NCBI GenBank assembly: GCA_023053575.1
Contig: JAKZAP010000021.1
Coordinates: 317,501 to 381,500, forward strand
Source of the DNA: Branchinecta lynchi
Lineage: Eukaryota > Arthropoda > Branchiopoda > Anostraca > Branchinectidae
DNA length: 64,000 nucleotides
Direction of reading: 5' to 3'
In this document: in pieces, positions 33,401 through 48,400 of the stretch
Position numbering within the stretch: position 1 is the stretch's first letter
Layout of the letters: every line of letters starts with the position of its first letter
The notes under the pieces: generated by a model
What the model saw: only the letters and a program-made list of their open reading frames with translations
What the model was told of the DNA's origin: nothing
The model's database searches: none
Program-made: the position numbers and the translations under genes

Positions 33401-36400
33401 AGTGTGTCAGCAACATCATACACAAATCCTCACTTTTGGGGCATGGTGCCCATACATTGGGGCACCATGCCCTGCAGGAAGGGCATGATACCCCCATGAA
33501 AATATGTTGAGGTGAAAATCTGAAATGGAGCATGATTTATTCAAACAATGTTTACAACGGATACGTCAGCTATGATTCTTCATCAGCGATATTTCGGCCC
33601 TTCTTGGCAAGGGTCCTCGTCAGGCTGTCAATGCTCTGGCTCAACTTCGGGGAAGGAAACAAACCTGTAATTTGACCTGTAACCTGTAACGTGATTTGTA
33701 TAGTGGTACCACTACAATGCCCTTGATACAGGGCATTGTGCCTGTGTGCCCATACATTGGGGCACGATGCCCAAATATTGAGGATTTGTGTATGACTGGT
33801 CAGCAAGGATGGCGCACACCTTCAGAACCTTTAAAGGGCACCTGAACAATGAAACCATACTCGAACACACCATGGAGAATACATTTACAGACATGGCCAC
33901 GGAAAGCATTCTTCTCCTGAGCGTGACGTTTTAGAAATAGGGATGTTTGTTTCTCGAGGTTTGCACATGCACACTTTAAGACAAAAAGCGCAATTCATTC
34001 AAATCTTGTACAGCGCTTGCCGGATCGTATTGGAATTTCTTCTAGAAATACGTTTGCACTTAACTGGTTAAAGAATATTCCAGAAGAAGGGTTGATTGGA
34101 GACATTTGTTAATTTCTAAAATTGTTCGGTACTGAAATAAGGACAGATGCAGAATGGAGCAAAAATCATAGCTCGGACACACTATTTCGTATTTGGATTT
34201 GGTTTTCTGCAGGCAATGATAATGGAAGTCATACAGATAGGGATGATACTTGGTACTCTTCATGCAGGTACCCTTTAATGACATTTCACTCTTGTTTGTG
34301 CATCCTTGTGTTAGCTGTTATAAGAATATATATGTTATTACACTTTTAAGTAGCCTATTATCTTTTCGTGAACTGTAACTTCTTACTAATTTAGGTTCTC
34401 CATCAGTAAGTCGTGAGCACTCTCAGGCTCCCAGCGACCCAGAGAAGAGGAAATCTAGAGACTGTATTCAGTTCACCTCCGGAAACCCATTTGTAGAGGT
34501 CACTCAAGGAATCCTACATCTCTATAAAGACAAGTAAGGGCACATACTCATGTATTCATAGTTGACTCCTTATACGAGGATGGCACTAGTGCAATAGTCC
34601 CCCCCCCACACACACACACACAACCACCACTGCCAGACCAACCGTGACTATGTTGGTTGATGGTCACCACCAAAGCGGCACTAGGGTACAAGGGCAAGTC
34701 AGCTGGGATATATCTAAAAAAGAAAATTTTATTTTTATTAGGTACAAAAGGCCTACTCTGGCGGGGGAGACAAACTTGATGGCGAGTTTGGGCACATATT
34801 CCCTGCTAGTTTGTTAGCTCTGCGTGACTGTCATCGGCTTATCCCTATCTTTCAAAACAACAAAGTTTGAAATTTGTTTCTGTCCACTTTCCCTGTCTTC
34901 GATAGGGGACAAAAGACAACCTAATGTATTTCAGTTCAGTTCTAATTTATTTTTACCAACACATATTCAACGAAATCCTAAAACAGAAATGCATTCACGC
35001 TTAAAGTTCAATAGGCGGATCAAACAATCATGATACCACATTACCACCCCCCTGCAAGTAGGTCAGTTATATTTGTATATTGTAACACAACTTTTCTTCG
35101 GTACTTAAACAACAGCAAGTTTCATGAGATAACACTGGAGCAATCTTCCGGCTACAGGACGGTATATTTTGGCAGCCAGGGCAATCTCATCACTCAGCTC
35201 TACAAAATGATCGATTTTCATACATGGCCGAGAGTTTTTGAATTTCCGCGCCTTGCAATACCATGCTCAGAAATCGTCTGGAGAGTCAATGACAAGTTGA
35301 TAACAAGAAAACCGCTTATTTTTGAAGCGCTATCTAGTGGAAGTCAGAAATGTGTATGTGTGAAGCATTTTATAAAAATTAAGGCATAGTTAGTGCCCAT
35401 TGTGCTTTAAGAAGCCTCTTGGCTTGTGCAGAGTGATTTGTTTCATTTTTCACAGACAGCCTTCTCTGGCTAGGCCTAGTATCCTCCAGTGTTCCTCACT
35501 ATAGGCCTAGCCAACTATGTATTGATTTAGTGTAAAATAAAACGAACTTGAACTTGAACTTGTCACACGAATTACCCACTCCCTCCCTGAGACCCTGGGT
35601 CCAGAGTGATGTCATTTTATTGTGTGATCCTCTCATGAGTCGCTTCTTTGTCCCGTAAGATCTGTTTTCTATTTTTTGTTTATAGTGGACCACAAAAATG
35701 GTCTTTCTACCACACACACAATGATAACCGTCCCTACAGCCACCATCAATGTTCAAAACCACAACAACACTATCAAACAATGAGTAAATAAAAAAAAAAA
35801 AATCCTAGGTTTGAAGTAATTCAGTTTCATTGGACTATATTTAAAGACAAAAAAAAATACACAATTTACATTCCTGCCAGGAAAGCACAAATGTAGTGCT
35901 TGGCTAGGGCAGGGAAATATCCGATATTAATTTAAACATCAAACAGAATCAACTAACTGAACATTCTATTTAAAGAAAAAAAAAGAGGAGAGGAAAAAAA
36001 TAACCTATGGTTTCAACTTTAAATAAAAGGTGAGAGAAAATAAGGGAAAGAAGGAACGAGAAAGAAAGAAAACAAAAGAAAAACAGGGGTGGGTCTAAAG
36101 GAGGATAACACTAAACAATTTTCCTGTAATGACCTTTCGCTGCTCGCTTGAAGGAGATGAGGTTATTCGAATTCCGGATATCTAACGGTAGTAGATTCCA
36201 AATTGACGGCGCAAAAAATCGAATTAAAAAAGAAGCCCTTTTGATGAGGGCGCTTCTTGGACGATGCCACAAGAGTGTCGGGTGTCATAAAAATGCAGGT
36301 CTTGATTTAGTGAGAACATATTCTGGAACGAAGAGGTTATTGAAATACTTGTAGCAAAAAGTTGCGATCTGGAAATCTCGAGTCTTCGATACGTCAAATA

Positions 36401-39400
36401 TCTTGGCACTTTTGAAATGAAGATTAATGTTATCAGTGTGTTGAACCGGTGATATAATTTGAATTGCCTTATTTTGGATGATTTGAACTCTTTTATAACA
36501 AGAAACGAAGTTACTTGCCCATATGGAGCACCCATAAGACAGATGAGGATGGAAAATAGAGTGATAAATCACTTTTGTGATTTAACTTGGTGTGAGGATT
36601 CTTTGGGATTCTTTGGTCAAGTTCGTAGATGGGCTCTGTAGCCCTACATTGAGGGGTGGGGGAGGGGGTTTAAATTAAGGGGCAAATGAAATATTTTTAA
36701 ACATATACTGTGATAGTCCATTATGGGGTAAGAAGTCATGCTGAACACGATGGTGAAAGCCATTTTGTCATCGGCCAAGTAGTTCGCCCGGAATCCGGCC
36801 GAAACCGGAAAGTTTGTTAAAAGTTAAAGTTTTATTTGAAGTTGATTATATGTTCGATTTAAAGGTAAGAAGACATGCTAAAAACGATGGTGAAAACCAT
36901 TTTCTCGCCGGACAATTAGTTCGCCCGGAATCCGGCCAAAACCCGAAAGTTTGTTAAAAGTAAAAGTTTTGTATGGAGTTGATTAGATGTTCGGATTAGG
37001 GTTAAGAAGACATGCTGGACACATGTGTGAAAACAATTTTCTACCCGGGCAAGTACTTCGCCTGGAATCCGGCCAAAACCGGAAAAAGTTGAAGTTATAT
37101 TTGTAGTTGATTAGATATCCGATTTAGGGGTAAGAAGAGATGCTGAATCCGTGTATGAAAATCATTTTTTACCCGGACACATAGTTCGACCGGACATATA
37201 GAGCGTGTTCCATCCTACTTACCGTAGTAACTACGCATGACGTCACAAATTCTGGATTTTTGCCGTCAAGGCTGGAACGACGTTTCTATTTTCCCGCAGA
37301 ATATCATGCCATGAGCAAATCCGACCAATCACTATTCAGAGATCCGTAGTTACTATGCTTACTACGCTCCCGAGCGTGGTAAGCAAATAGTTACTATTAG
37401 TTACTATTTCGAGAAGGTTGGAACGGTCAGCGTAGTAACTTTTGATGAGGTTGGAACGGAAATAGTAACTAATAGTTACTCTTGGTACGAGGGAGGAACA
37501 CGCCCATAGTTCGACCGGACATATAGTTCGATTTGTTATAAGTTAAATTTTTATTTGAAGTTGATTAGATGTTCAATACTGGGGATACGCTGAGTTCGTT
37601 TTTGAGCTTTCTTTTTTCGCCGGACAAGTAGTTCCGGAATTCGGCTGAAACCGGTAAATTGTCAGAAGTGGCAGGAAGTTTTCGTCAAAACAGATACGAC
37701 TTCTAGGGGTAAACACAAATGCTGAATCCACATCTGAACTTGGTTTTCTCAGATGATTAGCTTTTGGCCTTATCTGTTGCTGAATTTTAATTTTAATACT
37801 GTTCAAGGAGTCTGGCGGAGACAAGACCCAATTGTCTGGATCAAATATTGACAAATATTCTTTGAGCCCAAGCTGACTTTGAAACATTTATTCAAACAAT
37901 GTTTACACGGATACGTCAGCTCTGATTTTTCATCAGCGATATTTCGGCCCTTCTTGGCAAGGGTCCTCGTCAGGCTGTCAATCTTCTTGTTCAACTTCGG
38001 GGAAGGAAACAAACCTGTAACCTTGCCAAGAAGGGCCGAAATATCGCTGATGAAAAATCAGAGCTGACGTATCCGTGTAAACATTGTTTGAACAAATATT
38101 GACTTTTTGGGATCCCATCGAAACCTTTGGTCTTGTTACTCTAGCTATGGTATTATTTTCTACTCTTAATTACAGATCTGTTTCAATTGATGCTATTCTA
38201 GAAAATAAAATATAATTTGTCTTACTGTAATTTAGTGTTATATAATTCGAATCAGCCGATGATACAAATTCAGTAATAGCTGTTTCCATTTTTTTGAACA
38301 ATGAAGGTAGACTTTCACATCCAACAAAAAGAAGTGTATCATCTGCGAATAGTATTATATTATAATTTATATAATTCGGTCTGAACTAAATCTCAACCGA
38401 TTATCTGGGACAGCCGTTATTGCACGTAGAAAGCCAAGGATCAAAATAATAATTTCCATCTAATGCCACAACAGTCTATTACAAATATAAATAAACTAAA
38501 AAACAAGACCAGTGTGGTACTCCTGAAGTCATAAAAAAATTAAGTCTTATAATTCTTTGCTAATCAAACGTGGAAAATTCGTCATCTGGGAAAGAAGACT
38601 TTCTGCATGGGTTTTTTCTCGAGCCAAAACAGCAACCCGGCAATCAAGTTCAAATCTAAATAAACTGGTGGCTTCCGATCAGCAAGAGAAGGTAAACATA
38701 ATAGTTGCGTCTTTGATCTGAATTCTCCTCGCGATTCTCCTCCGAATTCTCCTATTTCGCGTTTTCGGACTATTCAGATGAAGTGAATTCTCCTTTTCTT
38801 GCGTTTTTGTTAGAACTTACAACTGGGATAGGCTCACGATTCTGCAGAATCGAGAAGTTACTCCGATGGCGAATTCTCGATTCTCCTCTCTGCGTTCTCC
38901 TCCCTGATTGGTCAACAGAGTGCAGATGTTCAATATGCATAAACACGTATACCGGGTTGCGGCCAAATTAGTGTTTTTGTCAAGAGCAAGAATGGAGAAG
39001 CCAGAGGAGCAAAGACGGTAATTTGTACGAGAAACGAGAATTCGGATAAAAAACGCAACTAATGTTGGGATTAGGTCTTTAAACTTAAGCTCGTTAGACT
39101 TGTCTATTCATGAAAAACAAGCGGCGACATCAGGAATTTTCCCCTTTCGCCCTCCGCCACCACCATCACGCGCGAGATGAATCCAACTTCTTCTTTCTTT
39201 TCTTCGAAGTAATGCTCTAGACAGACGATCCACACTGTCAGAAGCTTCATAAGAGACAACACAAGGATGTGCAATTTCAACAGACAATACTTGTGATGTG
39301 ATCTGTTGTGATTTTGAAAATGTGATGCATTAAATGTTAATGCCGAAAAAGCGGCCGACTGAGCAAAAGCACCTGACTGAAATGTTTTTTTGTTGTCATG

Positions 39401-42400
39401 ATATCCGAAAAGTCATCCTATACTTTTTCGACCGTTTTTTGGCTCTTCGTGGCAATGCTTATTATGCATAACCTTTAAAGCACAATGGACACTTCTAATG
39501 CTTGACTTTGTATTAAATGCTTCACAAATAAACATTTCCGACTTCCCTTAGAAGGCGCTATGAAAATCGGCCGTTTTCTTGTTATCCCTTGTCTTTACCT
39601 CTCTGGCATTTCGACGATCCAAATCTTAGGAGCTGGGATATCGTGGCATGAAATTCGAAAACTCCCAGCAATGCTTGATAGAAAAGGATGTATTTGAGAT
39701 GTCACCAAAGTCAAGCCGCAGATGCAGTTTAAGTGATTGTTCCAGTGTTTCATCAGAAGTTCCATGGCTTAAAGTGCCTCTTAAAAGTTTTTCTTTTTGG
39801 AATAGGGTTGTGAAGTTTGATTACCTTGCTTTAAAAAATGTATCAGAATATGCAATAAGCTTATAAAAAAAAACATAGCTACAAAAATCATTCAAAAACA
39901 AATAACTTATTCAAATCTGAATTATACAAGCTGATTTATGCATAAAATAAAGATCTACGAGGTATTTCAAGAAACATCACTTTTATCTTTGTCCAAGCTA
40001 GTAAATTGAGCATGTACTGGCCCCAAAAAATACGCTTTGAAATATCACAGAGAGGAAACTGTTGAAAAAGCTGCTGATCTAGGGGGTAAGCATTGTTCCT
40101 GGGTTGTTACAGAGTGGGATTGGGGTAGTTTGATCTGCCCATTGAACTTTAATGAAGGCTATAACGTTTTCAGAACCAGAGGCGTGACTAGCCAAAATGT
40201 TTGGGGGCGGGCAAGGTATTTAGCGACTGGCTGGTCATTTTTACCCACTATTTTTAAGAAAAATCGACAGTTTCCAAGAAAAACATCTACTATTTTACGT
40301 AAAATCGCGGCACTTCGCGACGACTCGGTTATTTTTTACCGACTGGCCGATAACATTGGGGGTGGGTCCTTCCTCCCCCATACTTGACCGACTGTTTTTG
40401 TAGAAGAAACGCCTGTTTTTGCAGAAAAAACGACTGACTTGACGAAAGATCGACTGATTTCCAGAAAAAACTATTTTTGAGAAAAAGTCGACCATTTTTC
40501 CGAAAAACCGACTGTTTTAAAGGACCCCTCGCAGTATTTACTCTCCAGCTTACAGTATTTTAAAATATTTTATATTTTAAAACTAGGCTGTGCTTTCAAC
40601 AAATAACCCATGGTTTTGGCTGTTTTAAGCCTTTTCCGAGACCCGTTGACTTGTAGCGAAAACAGGGAAACAATTTTCATAGCCGGTTTTTCTGATGGAA
40701 AAACTCCTCGCAGACAACCATCGACAGCATGACACACATTGACGGTAGTAAAACACGTCAAGTGAGAAAATCAGCGTTGTTTTGTTAGAGGGGTTAGAAT
40801 GTACCGTACGAAATCCTCGTCTCTAGGTTTAGAAATATGTGAGTGATTGTGGAAGCAGGTGGCATTAGTATTATAGGTAAGACAAGTCTTTTAAGAAAAA
40901 TCGACCGTTTCCAAGAAAAAAAAACGACTTATGATGAAAGTGCAGAAAATCTGGCCGAGAAAACATGTCCTTCGTGTCTCAACTGTCGACCATAAAAATA
41001 TTTATTCGAACGAGCTCGTATTTGCGCCCAAGTCATTACCATCGATTAACCTACATAATTGAGAGTTGTCCACTTGACCATGAAGCAACTCATGGCTGGA
41101 CGCATGCAGTCTCCTTTCGTCTGAAGTTATCTTACGCAGTAGGAGTTTGTGTCGTTTTTTCAAGTTACTTAACAAGTTCGGATTCACGTCATGATTTGCA
41201 GGAGAATGTTGCGCAGTCTGTAAGTCCTCCTATACCCTTATGATGTTCCTCACAGCCAGAAGCATATCCGAACGTTGTCCGTAGCACAGCTTTCCATTAA
41301 AGCACCCGTCGCAGTTGATACAATTTGTCTCTCTCTCTCTCTTCAATATGCTTAGTATTTATTCAACTCTTAAGACCGTGAACAACAAGTGAAATCATTC
41401 AGAACATGAAAAAGGGAAAAAAGGAAGAAAAAACAAATAGAAATATCAAACAGAGTTGGCAAGTAACGTAACTAATCTAGGCTATATGATGCGGTTGAGG
41501 GGGAAGTGAAATTTCTAGCACATATTGAATTTATAATTCTATACATATTAACGACAATAATAATTCGCGGCCATTAGGATGAGCTTGTCCAAATTTAAGA
41601 ATCGGGTTGCTGTGCACTTCATGCTTGTGCGGACAGCATCAACCGCAAAAGCCACCAAAAATATTCCTTCAGCTTATGAGCTGACTGCGAATCATATACT
41701 TTATATAACTAGTGCGGAACACGCCAGTGACCTCGGGAAGATTAAGAAACGTCACCCAAACGAACCCAGCTTAAAATGGATTCAAGTCCTATGTTACCCA
41801 ATCAACAGCGTTTGTTGTCGTGACGCTTCTGGCTCTCCTCTGGACATACGGCAATTCCTCATCGGCACGAAGTGTTTGTCATCAAGAGTGTTTAAATGCT
41901 CCTTCAGCTGGCTTCAGCCCAAGCTGATATATCGCCCAAGAGTATCCTAGCTGACTTTTCCGATTTTCAGTCGTTTTTATCTAGAATCATATTTGACTGC
42001 GTTTTTATTCTAGCGATATTTTAGTCCTTCTTGGCAAGGGTCCTCTTCAGGCTCAAGTTATAAAAGTCAACATTGAACCTCTGCAGCTGGCGTATTCGTA
42101 GCATTCAGATGTAAGCCACATTATTTAGTGGAAATCTGCATTGGGATAAATATTATGCGAGGATTTTCAATTTTGTTATCCGGTATCGTGTCACACCTCC
42201 CGGGGAAACGTCTTCTGTTAAAGTTTAACTGAAAAGCCAACTTATTGTTGTATCATTTAACTGAATATACTGCATTTTTGGGATTGTGGTAAGGGATTTT
42301 TATTTTTTCTCTAGAATGAAGTTCAGAATATCTACGATCGTCCTCACAACACAAATTTCTAATATGACGCAGAAAAATTTGATCTCAGTACATACGTGGC

Positions 42401-45400
42401 GTTTCAGTGGCCAGTAATCAGCTTACGGAAGGTAGCTCACTGCGTGAATACTCATTTTTCGCAAATCGTTTTCGTCGAGCAAACAACACAGATACAAGCA
42501 CATATAGCATACAACAAGGAAAATCCACTATTTGATAATTGATTATTCGTGAATAGCGGAACAACGAAGTAACGCATTTTCGCCGGGTTTTCAAGCTTTT
42601 TAAGTGAATAACTGATGGGTTACTAGATGGTCCTACCTAAGCCCTTTTCAGTTAAACTTTAAGGGGTTATGTAAAGCATTGTTAAAATAGGCGTAACAAG
42701 CTGAATAACGCTTTACATAATTTTTACGTCTCAATACACACCCTTGTTCAAATTGAAACTAAAAGGGTCTTATCAATGCGACGTTGCCGACGCCGCTCTT
42801 TCCTCGGCCCGCTAGCGGAACCAACCAAGCGATCTGATTGGCTCTGCATAAGCCAAAATAGAACCCGGGTCTATTCTCCTTAAACACCTTGAGCGTGTTC
42901 CACCCTACTTACCGTAGTTACTACACATGACGTCAAGAATTTTGGCTTCTTTCCTTCAATGCTGGAACATATTTTTCTTGCCAATATATCACTCCACGGG
43001 GTAATCCAGCCAATCATGTTACAGAGATCCGTAATGACCACGCCTATTATGCTCCCGAGCATGGTAAGCAAATAGTTACTATTTCGAGAAGGTTGGAACG
43101 GTCAGCGTAGTAACTTTTCGTGAGGTTGGAACGGAAACAGTAACTAATAGTTACTATTTTTAGAAGGGTGAAACACGCTGCCTACTTACAGCGCGCCCCG
43201 AGGAAAAGAGGAATCTGTGCATGCGCCGTATAACACCTTACTACACCTGTCTGAACAATGCTTAAAGCATCCTTTATTTTTCTAGCCATATGACTTCACT
43301 GGAACCATTTGTCCCCCGTAGCGAAATGATTTGCATTTTGGCTATCCCGGCCACCGTTTCTTGTCAAGATCTCCTGCAGTTCATCGCTCCTTGCAGGCAA
43401 ACAATGGAGCATATAAAGATTATCAAGGATAGCACGCCGAACCAGTATATGGCATTGCTGAAGTTTCGGAACCAGGTAAGACCAAATTAACATAATTTAT
43501 GAACTCACTTTGATCAAGAAAATCGAATAACCATAACGACGATAAGTTTAAAAAGGATTCAGTCAATCTATATCAGTAAGTATATTTCACATAATATTTC
43601 TGTAGAACAAAAATAACCTTGTTCGTCAAAAGTTGGGACAAGGGGTTGCGTTTCACCTTCGAATCGCTACACAATTACACTTTCTGCCCAGTGTGATTGG
43701 TTGATTGATTCATTTATTTATAAAAAAAAAAAAAAAAATCAACAGACGAATCCAGGAACTGTCAACATGCCAAAGGCCAATTCAGGAACTCGAAACGAGT
43801 TAACACTTATCTAAAGAAGAAAAATTATATCTCTTAAAGGACCTGTCTTACCTATAATAATAACGCAACCTACTTCCATAATCACTCCATATATTTCTAA
43901 ACCCGGAGACCCGAATTTCGTACGGTACATTCTAACCCCTCTAACAAACCATGCTGATTTTCTCATATGCCGTGTTTTGCTGCCTTCGATGTGCGACGCT
44001 GTCGACGGTTGTCTGCGAAATGTTTTTCCATCAGAAAAAACGGTGTGTAAATTGTTTCCCTGCTTTCGCTACAAGTCAACGGGTCTCGGAAACAGCCAAA
44101 AACCGTAGGTTATTTGTTGAAAGCACAGCCGAGTTTTAAAGTATTCAAATATCTTAAAATACTGTAAGTTGAAGAGTAAATAGTGCGAGGGGTCCTTTAA
44201 GAAAATCACTTGTGACAACCCTATCCGCGTCAACCGCGACAACAGTTCTATATATAAAGAACAACAAAATGTCTAGAATTACCTCAGGGCAACTCCATCT
44301 TTACCTACGTAACGTTTTGTACGCTTAGAAAGGCTATAGCGTCATCGATTCTCAACTTGGAGGACTCGTTTTTACTCTATGCCAAAGGTCAAGCCTTCTT
44401 CTTTCTTATATAAAGTGTTCCAGCGATTTGCATTGATCAGTTTGTGTGCACGGCTCCAAAAAACACGCGTTTCCAACGTAACAAAAAACGGAAGTAATTT
44501 TTTGCAGTGTGTGCATATTCTCAATCTTTAGCGAATCTGTAAGGTCTGGCGAAGGGATTTTTTTTCGTTCGTCAGTAACAACAGTCTTAGGATTGTTAAG
44601 GCAGAAATTCGGAACGATTGAGCCTTCCGCTTCGTTTCTACGATTTTTTTCCTCCGTTACAAACGCAACAAATATTCGTTACTAACGTAACTCGTACGAA
44701 TTCTCACCAGAATCTTTAGCAAAATGGTTTTATTTGTAAAAGAAAAGTGAACAATGATTTAAGAATCGGATTTAAGAATCAGGAGTGTGTGTGTGTGTGG
44801 GGGGGGGGGGGAGGGGGGGTAGACTTTTTTCTATGTATCATCTCGGATAAAAACAATAATGTCACTCTTTACTCGGCCCTGCGACAAAACGCGCACATTG
44901 CATCGATTTAACATATGCACCTTCTTTCTCTTCTTTTTTTTTTTTAATGAAAGAAGCGTTTATTAAAAAAAACAAGAGCTACGAGCTCATATGGCACTTG
45001 TACGAGTAGGCTTTACAAGAACGACACCTCACTAGTCTTTGCATTTGCCATATTTCACTATTTTCCGTGTTGGTTATGCTCCGAAAGAGTTTTCGCGTCT
45101 CATGCAATAGATGCGTAAAACCGGTTATCTGGATCTGGATATTTAGTTTCACTCATTTCTGAGCAGTTCCGGCATCGTCTCGATTGTCTGTAGCAAATGC
45201 ACCTGACTGTTCAAACTTTCATCCCAATAATTCTATTTGTTTGATCCCTAGACGTGATACACGATTTCCGGTACTCACTCTATCTCCACCTACCGTGGCC
45301 GAGTCTGGTTTGGAATAAAAAAAATCGACCACCTAAAGCATCTTCTTTTATACCATCTGTCAAGTTTCACTCGAATCTGAGCATTTTTGGAAAGTTCCGG

Positions 45401-48400
45401 TACCCCCCCCCCCCCCCTCCCACCAACGTTGTCGGAGCCGGTTCGGGCCCAATCTTTGAATTCCCTGTTCCTGTCCATCAAGTTTTACTGAAATTGGAGC
45501 ACAGCCTATCTGCAAGTTTCCAGTACCCCCCCCCCCCCCCTACCTTGGCCGCATAAACTCGGCACTGTCGAATTTGCATCTCATTCGGTCCATCCGTTTG
45601 GTTTTTGTGCATGTCAAAAGTCCCCCACCCCAAATCCCCCTAATCGTGGTCGCATATGGTTCGAACGCATGTTTTACATGTCGAGGCCATCGATTCGTAT
45701 CACCCATGAAGTTTCACTCGAATCAGACCACTCGTTTGCAATTTATAGAAGTCAATATCCATATTTCTCTTCTCTTGCTCCCCAAAAAATGCTCGGATCT
45801 AGGAACGGAAGTTTCCAGGGGTATGTTGTGTCAGGTTCTTAAGTCAAGATAATTCGGGTCGCTAATATGCCTGCAAAGTTTTCTTGTCGTTTTACATCTG
45901 GAACTATTCTAACTCACGACTACCGGAATTCCAGGAAACCCCCTCCAACTCCCCCCACAGAGCCCCGAAACCATCTGGCTCCGTCAATTTCATCTAGGCC
46001 TAATGCTTGTTCCATCCATTAAGTTTCGTCCCAATCCCTCTGCTTTTAGAGTTTCTTGAGTTTTCCACACCCCCCCCCCCATCCCCACAGGTATCGGACC
46101 CGGCCCGGACGTGACACTGAACGTCCGAGGTGATAGCTCACCAGACAAGTTTCATTCAAATCCGAGCACCCGTTCAAAAGTTATGCACGCCACTAGATTC
46201 CGGATCCCCCATCCATCCACTCCCCCCACGATCGTCGGGTCGGGGAAACGGCTGTTCTCAAGTCAATCTGTTTGGATCCCTGACATATCTGCCAAGTTTC
46301 ATCGCCCTAGGACATCAGGAAGTATGCCGAACTCGCGGGATCGCTAGAAATCCGGACCCCCACCCCAACTCCCCCACAGTGCCCTGATCCGGTCCGGTTA
46401 TGTCAATGACGTGTCTAGGACTTGTGCTTGTTTTTCCCACCAAGTTTCATCCCGATCCCTCCACTCTAAGCGTTTCTCAAAATTTCCGGCTCCCTCCTCC
46501 AACTCCCCCCAGTGTCATCGGATCCGGTCCGGATTTAAAGTGAGATGTCTGAGACACGAGGTCATCCTAAATATCAACTTTCATCAAGATCCGATCACCC
46601 GTTCGCAAGCTAAAAATACCTCAAATTTTGGCTTCACCCTCCCTCCACTCCCCCCCCCCAGATGGTCGAATCGGGGAACTGACGAGTTCCTATTTAATCT
46701 GGTCGGGTCCCAGACATGCCTGTCAATTTTCATCATCCCAGCACATCAGGAAGCACGGAACTCGCGGGATCACTACAAATTCGGACTTCTCCCCCCCCCC
46801 CCAACTCCCCCAAAGTGAGCGGATCCGTTCCGGTTATATCAGTCACGTATCTAGGACTTTTGCTTGTACTTTCCACCAAGTTTCATCCGGATCCCTCCAC
46901 TCTAAGTGTTTTCCAAGATTTCCGGTTTCCCCCTCCAACTCCCCCCAATGTCACCGGATCCGGTCTGGATTTAAAATGGAGGGTCTGAGGCACGAAGTCC
47001 TTCCACATATCAAGTTTCATTAAGATCCGATCACCCGTTCGTAAGCTAAAAATATCTCATTTTTCCTATTTTTTCCGGATTCCCCCTCCCTCCACTCCCC
47101 TCCAGATGGTCGGATCAGGGAATCGACCATTTCTAATTTAATCTGGTCCAGTTCCTGATATGCCTGCCAAGTTTCATCGTCCTAGCTTATCTGGAAGTGC
47201 CCGAACTAGCAAAACCGGGACCGACAGACCGACTGACGGACAGAAATTACAATCGCTATATGGCACTTGAGTAAGCTCAAGTGCCATAAAAACTGGAATC
47301 TTCAATGCCCAGAGGCGAACCTGTAAGGGACTAATTACCCTCGAAACAAAACATTAACAAAAACAAAAACTTCGACAAAAATAAAGGAAAAAAGGGATCA
47401 TCCCAGGGAAGTACTGAGTAGGGAAGTAGAATTAAGTTGGTTCTGGCCTACTGACCCATTCCCTCTCCTTGAGCCCAAGCTGACCGGGAAACATATATTC
47501 AAACAATGCATAAACAGAGACGCAGGGTATGAGTGCAGGCTTGTTCCTTCCCGAACGTTGATCCTGAAGTACAGCCTGACAAGGACCCTAGCCAGGATGG
47601 GCCGAAATATCGCTGCCAAACTATCGTAGCTGACGTATCCGTTTTATGCATTTGTTTGAATATATCTTCTCTCTAGATATTACTTCTCGCAATCCAAAAA
47701 TTTTCCCAACTCATTTGTCTGCGATGCCAAAAAAAAATCACTGATGTGCCCAAAGCCGTAACTAGCCAAAATGTTTGAGGGGGGGGGGGGTGCAAGGTAT
47801 TTACCGACTGACTGACCATTTTTACCAACTAAATTTTCGTAAAAAAATCGAAGAACTTTAAGAAATTCTAAGAATTTTAAGAAGTTTTTTCGCGAAAAAC
47901 TGATTGTTTTCAAGAAAAATTGACTGTTTTCACGACAAATCGTGGCGCTTATCTAAATTTTACCGACTGGCTGTTAAACATTGGGGGGGGGGGGGCTCCC
48001 CCAGAGGTGACGCCCCTGGGTATGCCCCTAGGCCTCCCCCCAATCCTCCGATCAACTGATATGTAATATTTGCTTATTAAGGGCACTTACATTGGTCAGA
48101 GTGATGGATACCACCATTTACACCTTGTCAGATTTGCTGACATTTTCAGCGTTATATTGACGTAACAGTGAGCTGTTACGTCACTAACGCAAATTTTGCT
48201 GCGTTTGTAACTTGTCTTATTGACTTCAGGTATGAAATTAAATTTTTGTTTACTGGAGTAACCACTAAAATTGATATTTACTCACGTTCTTGCACTTGCT
48301 TAACTTGCTTGGACTCAGTTGTAGACAAACGAGATGCCACTTTTTCGTTACAAACAACATTAGATGGCTTACCATGCAGCACTGATAAAATCTAATCCGT

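Noticed and set aside
37879..38067. Open frames reading [16 protein letters not shown] and relatives at several places
   Set aside because: They are translations of the family D repeat core in either orientation, with no conserved reading frame.
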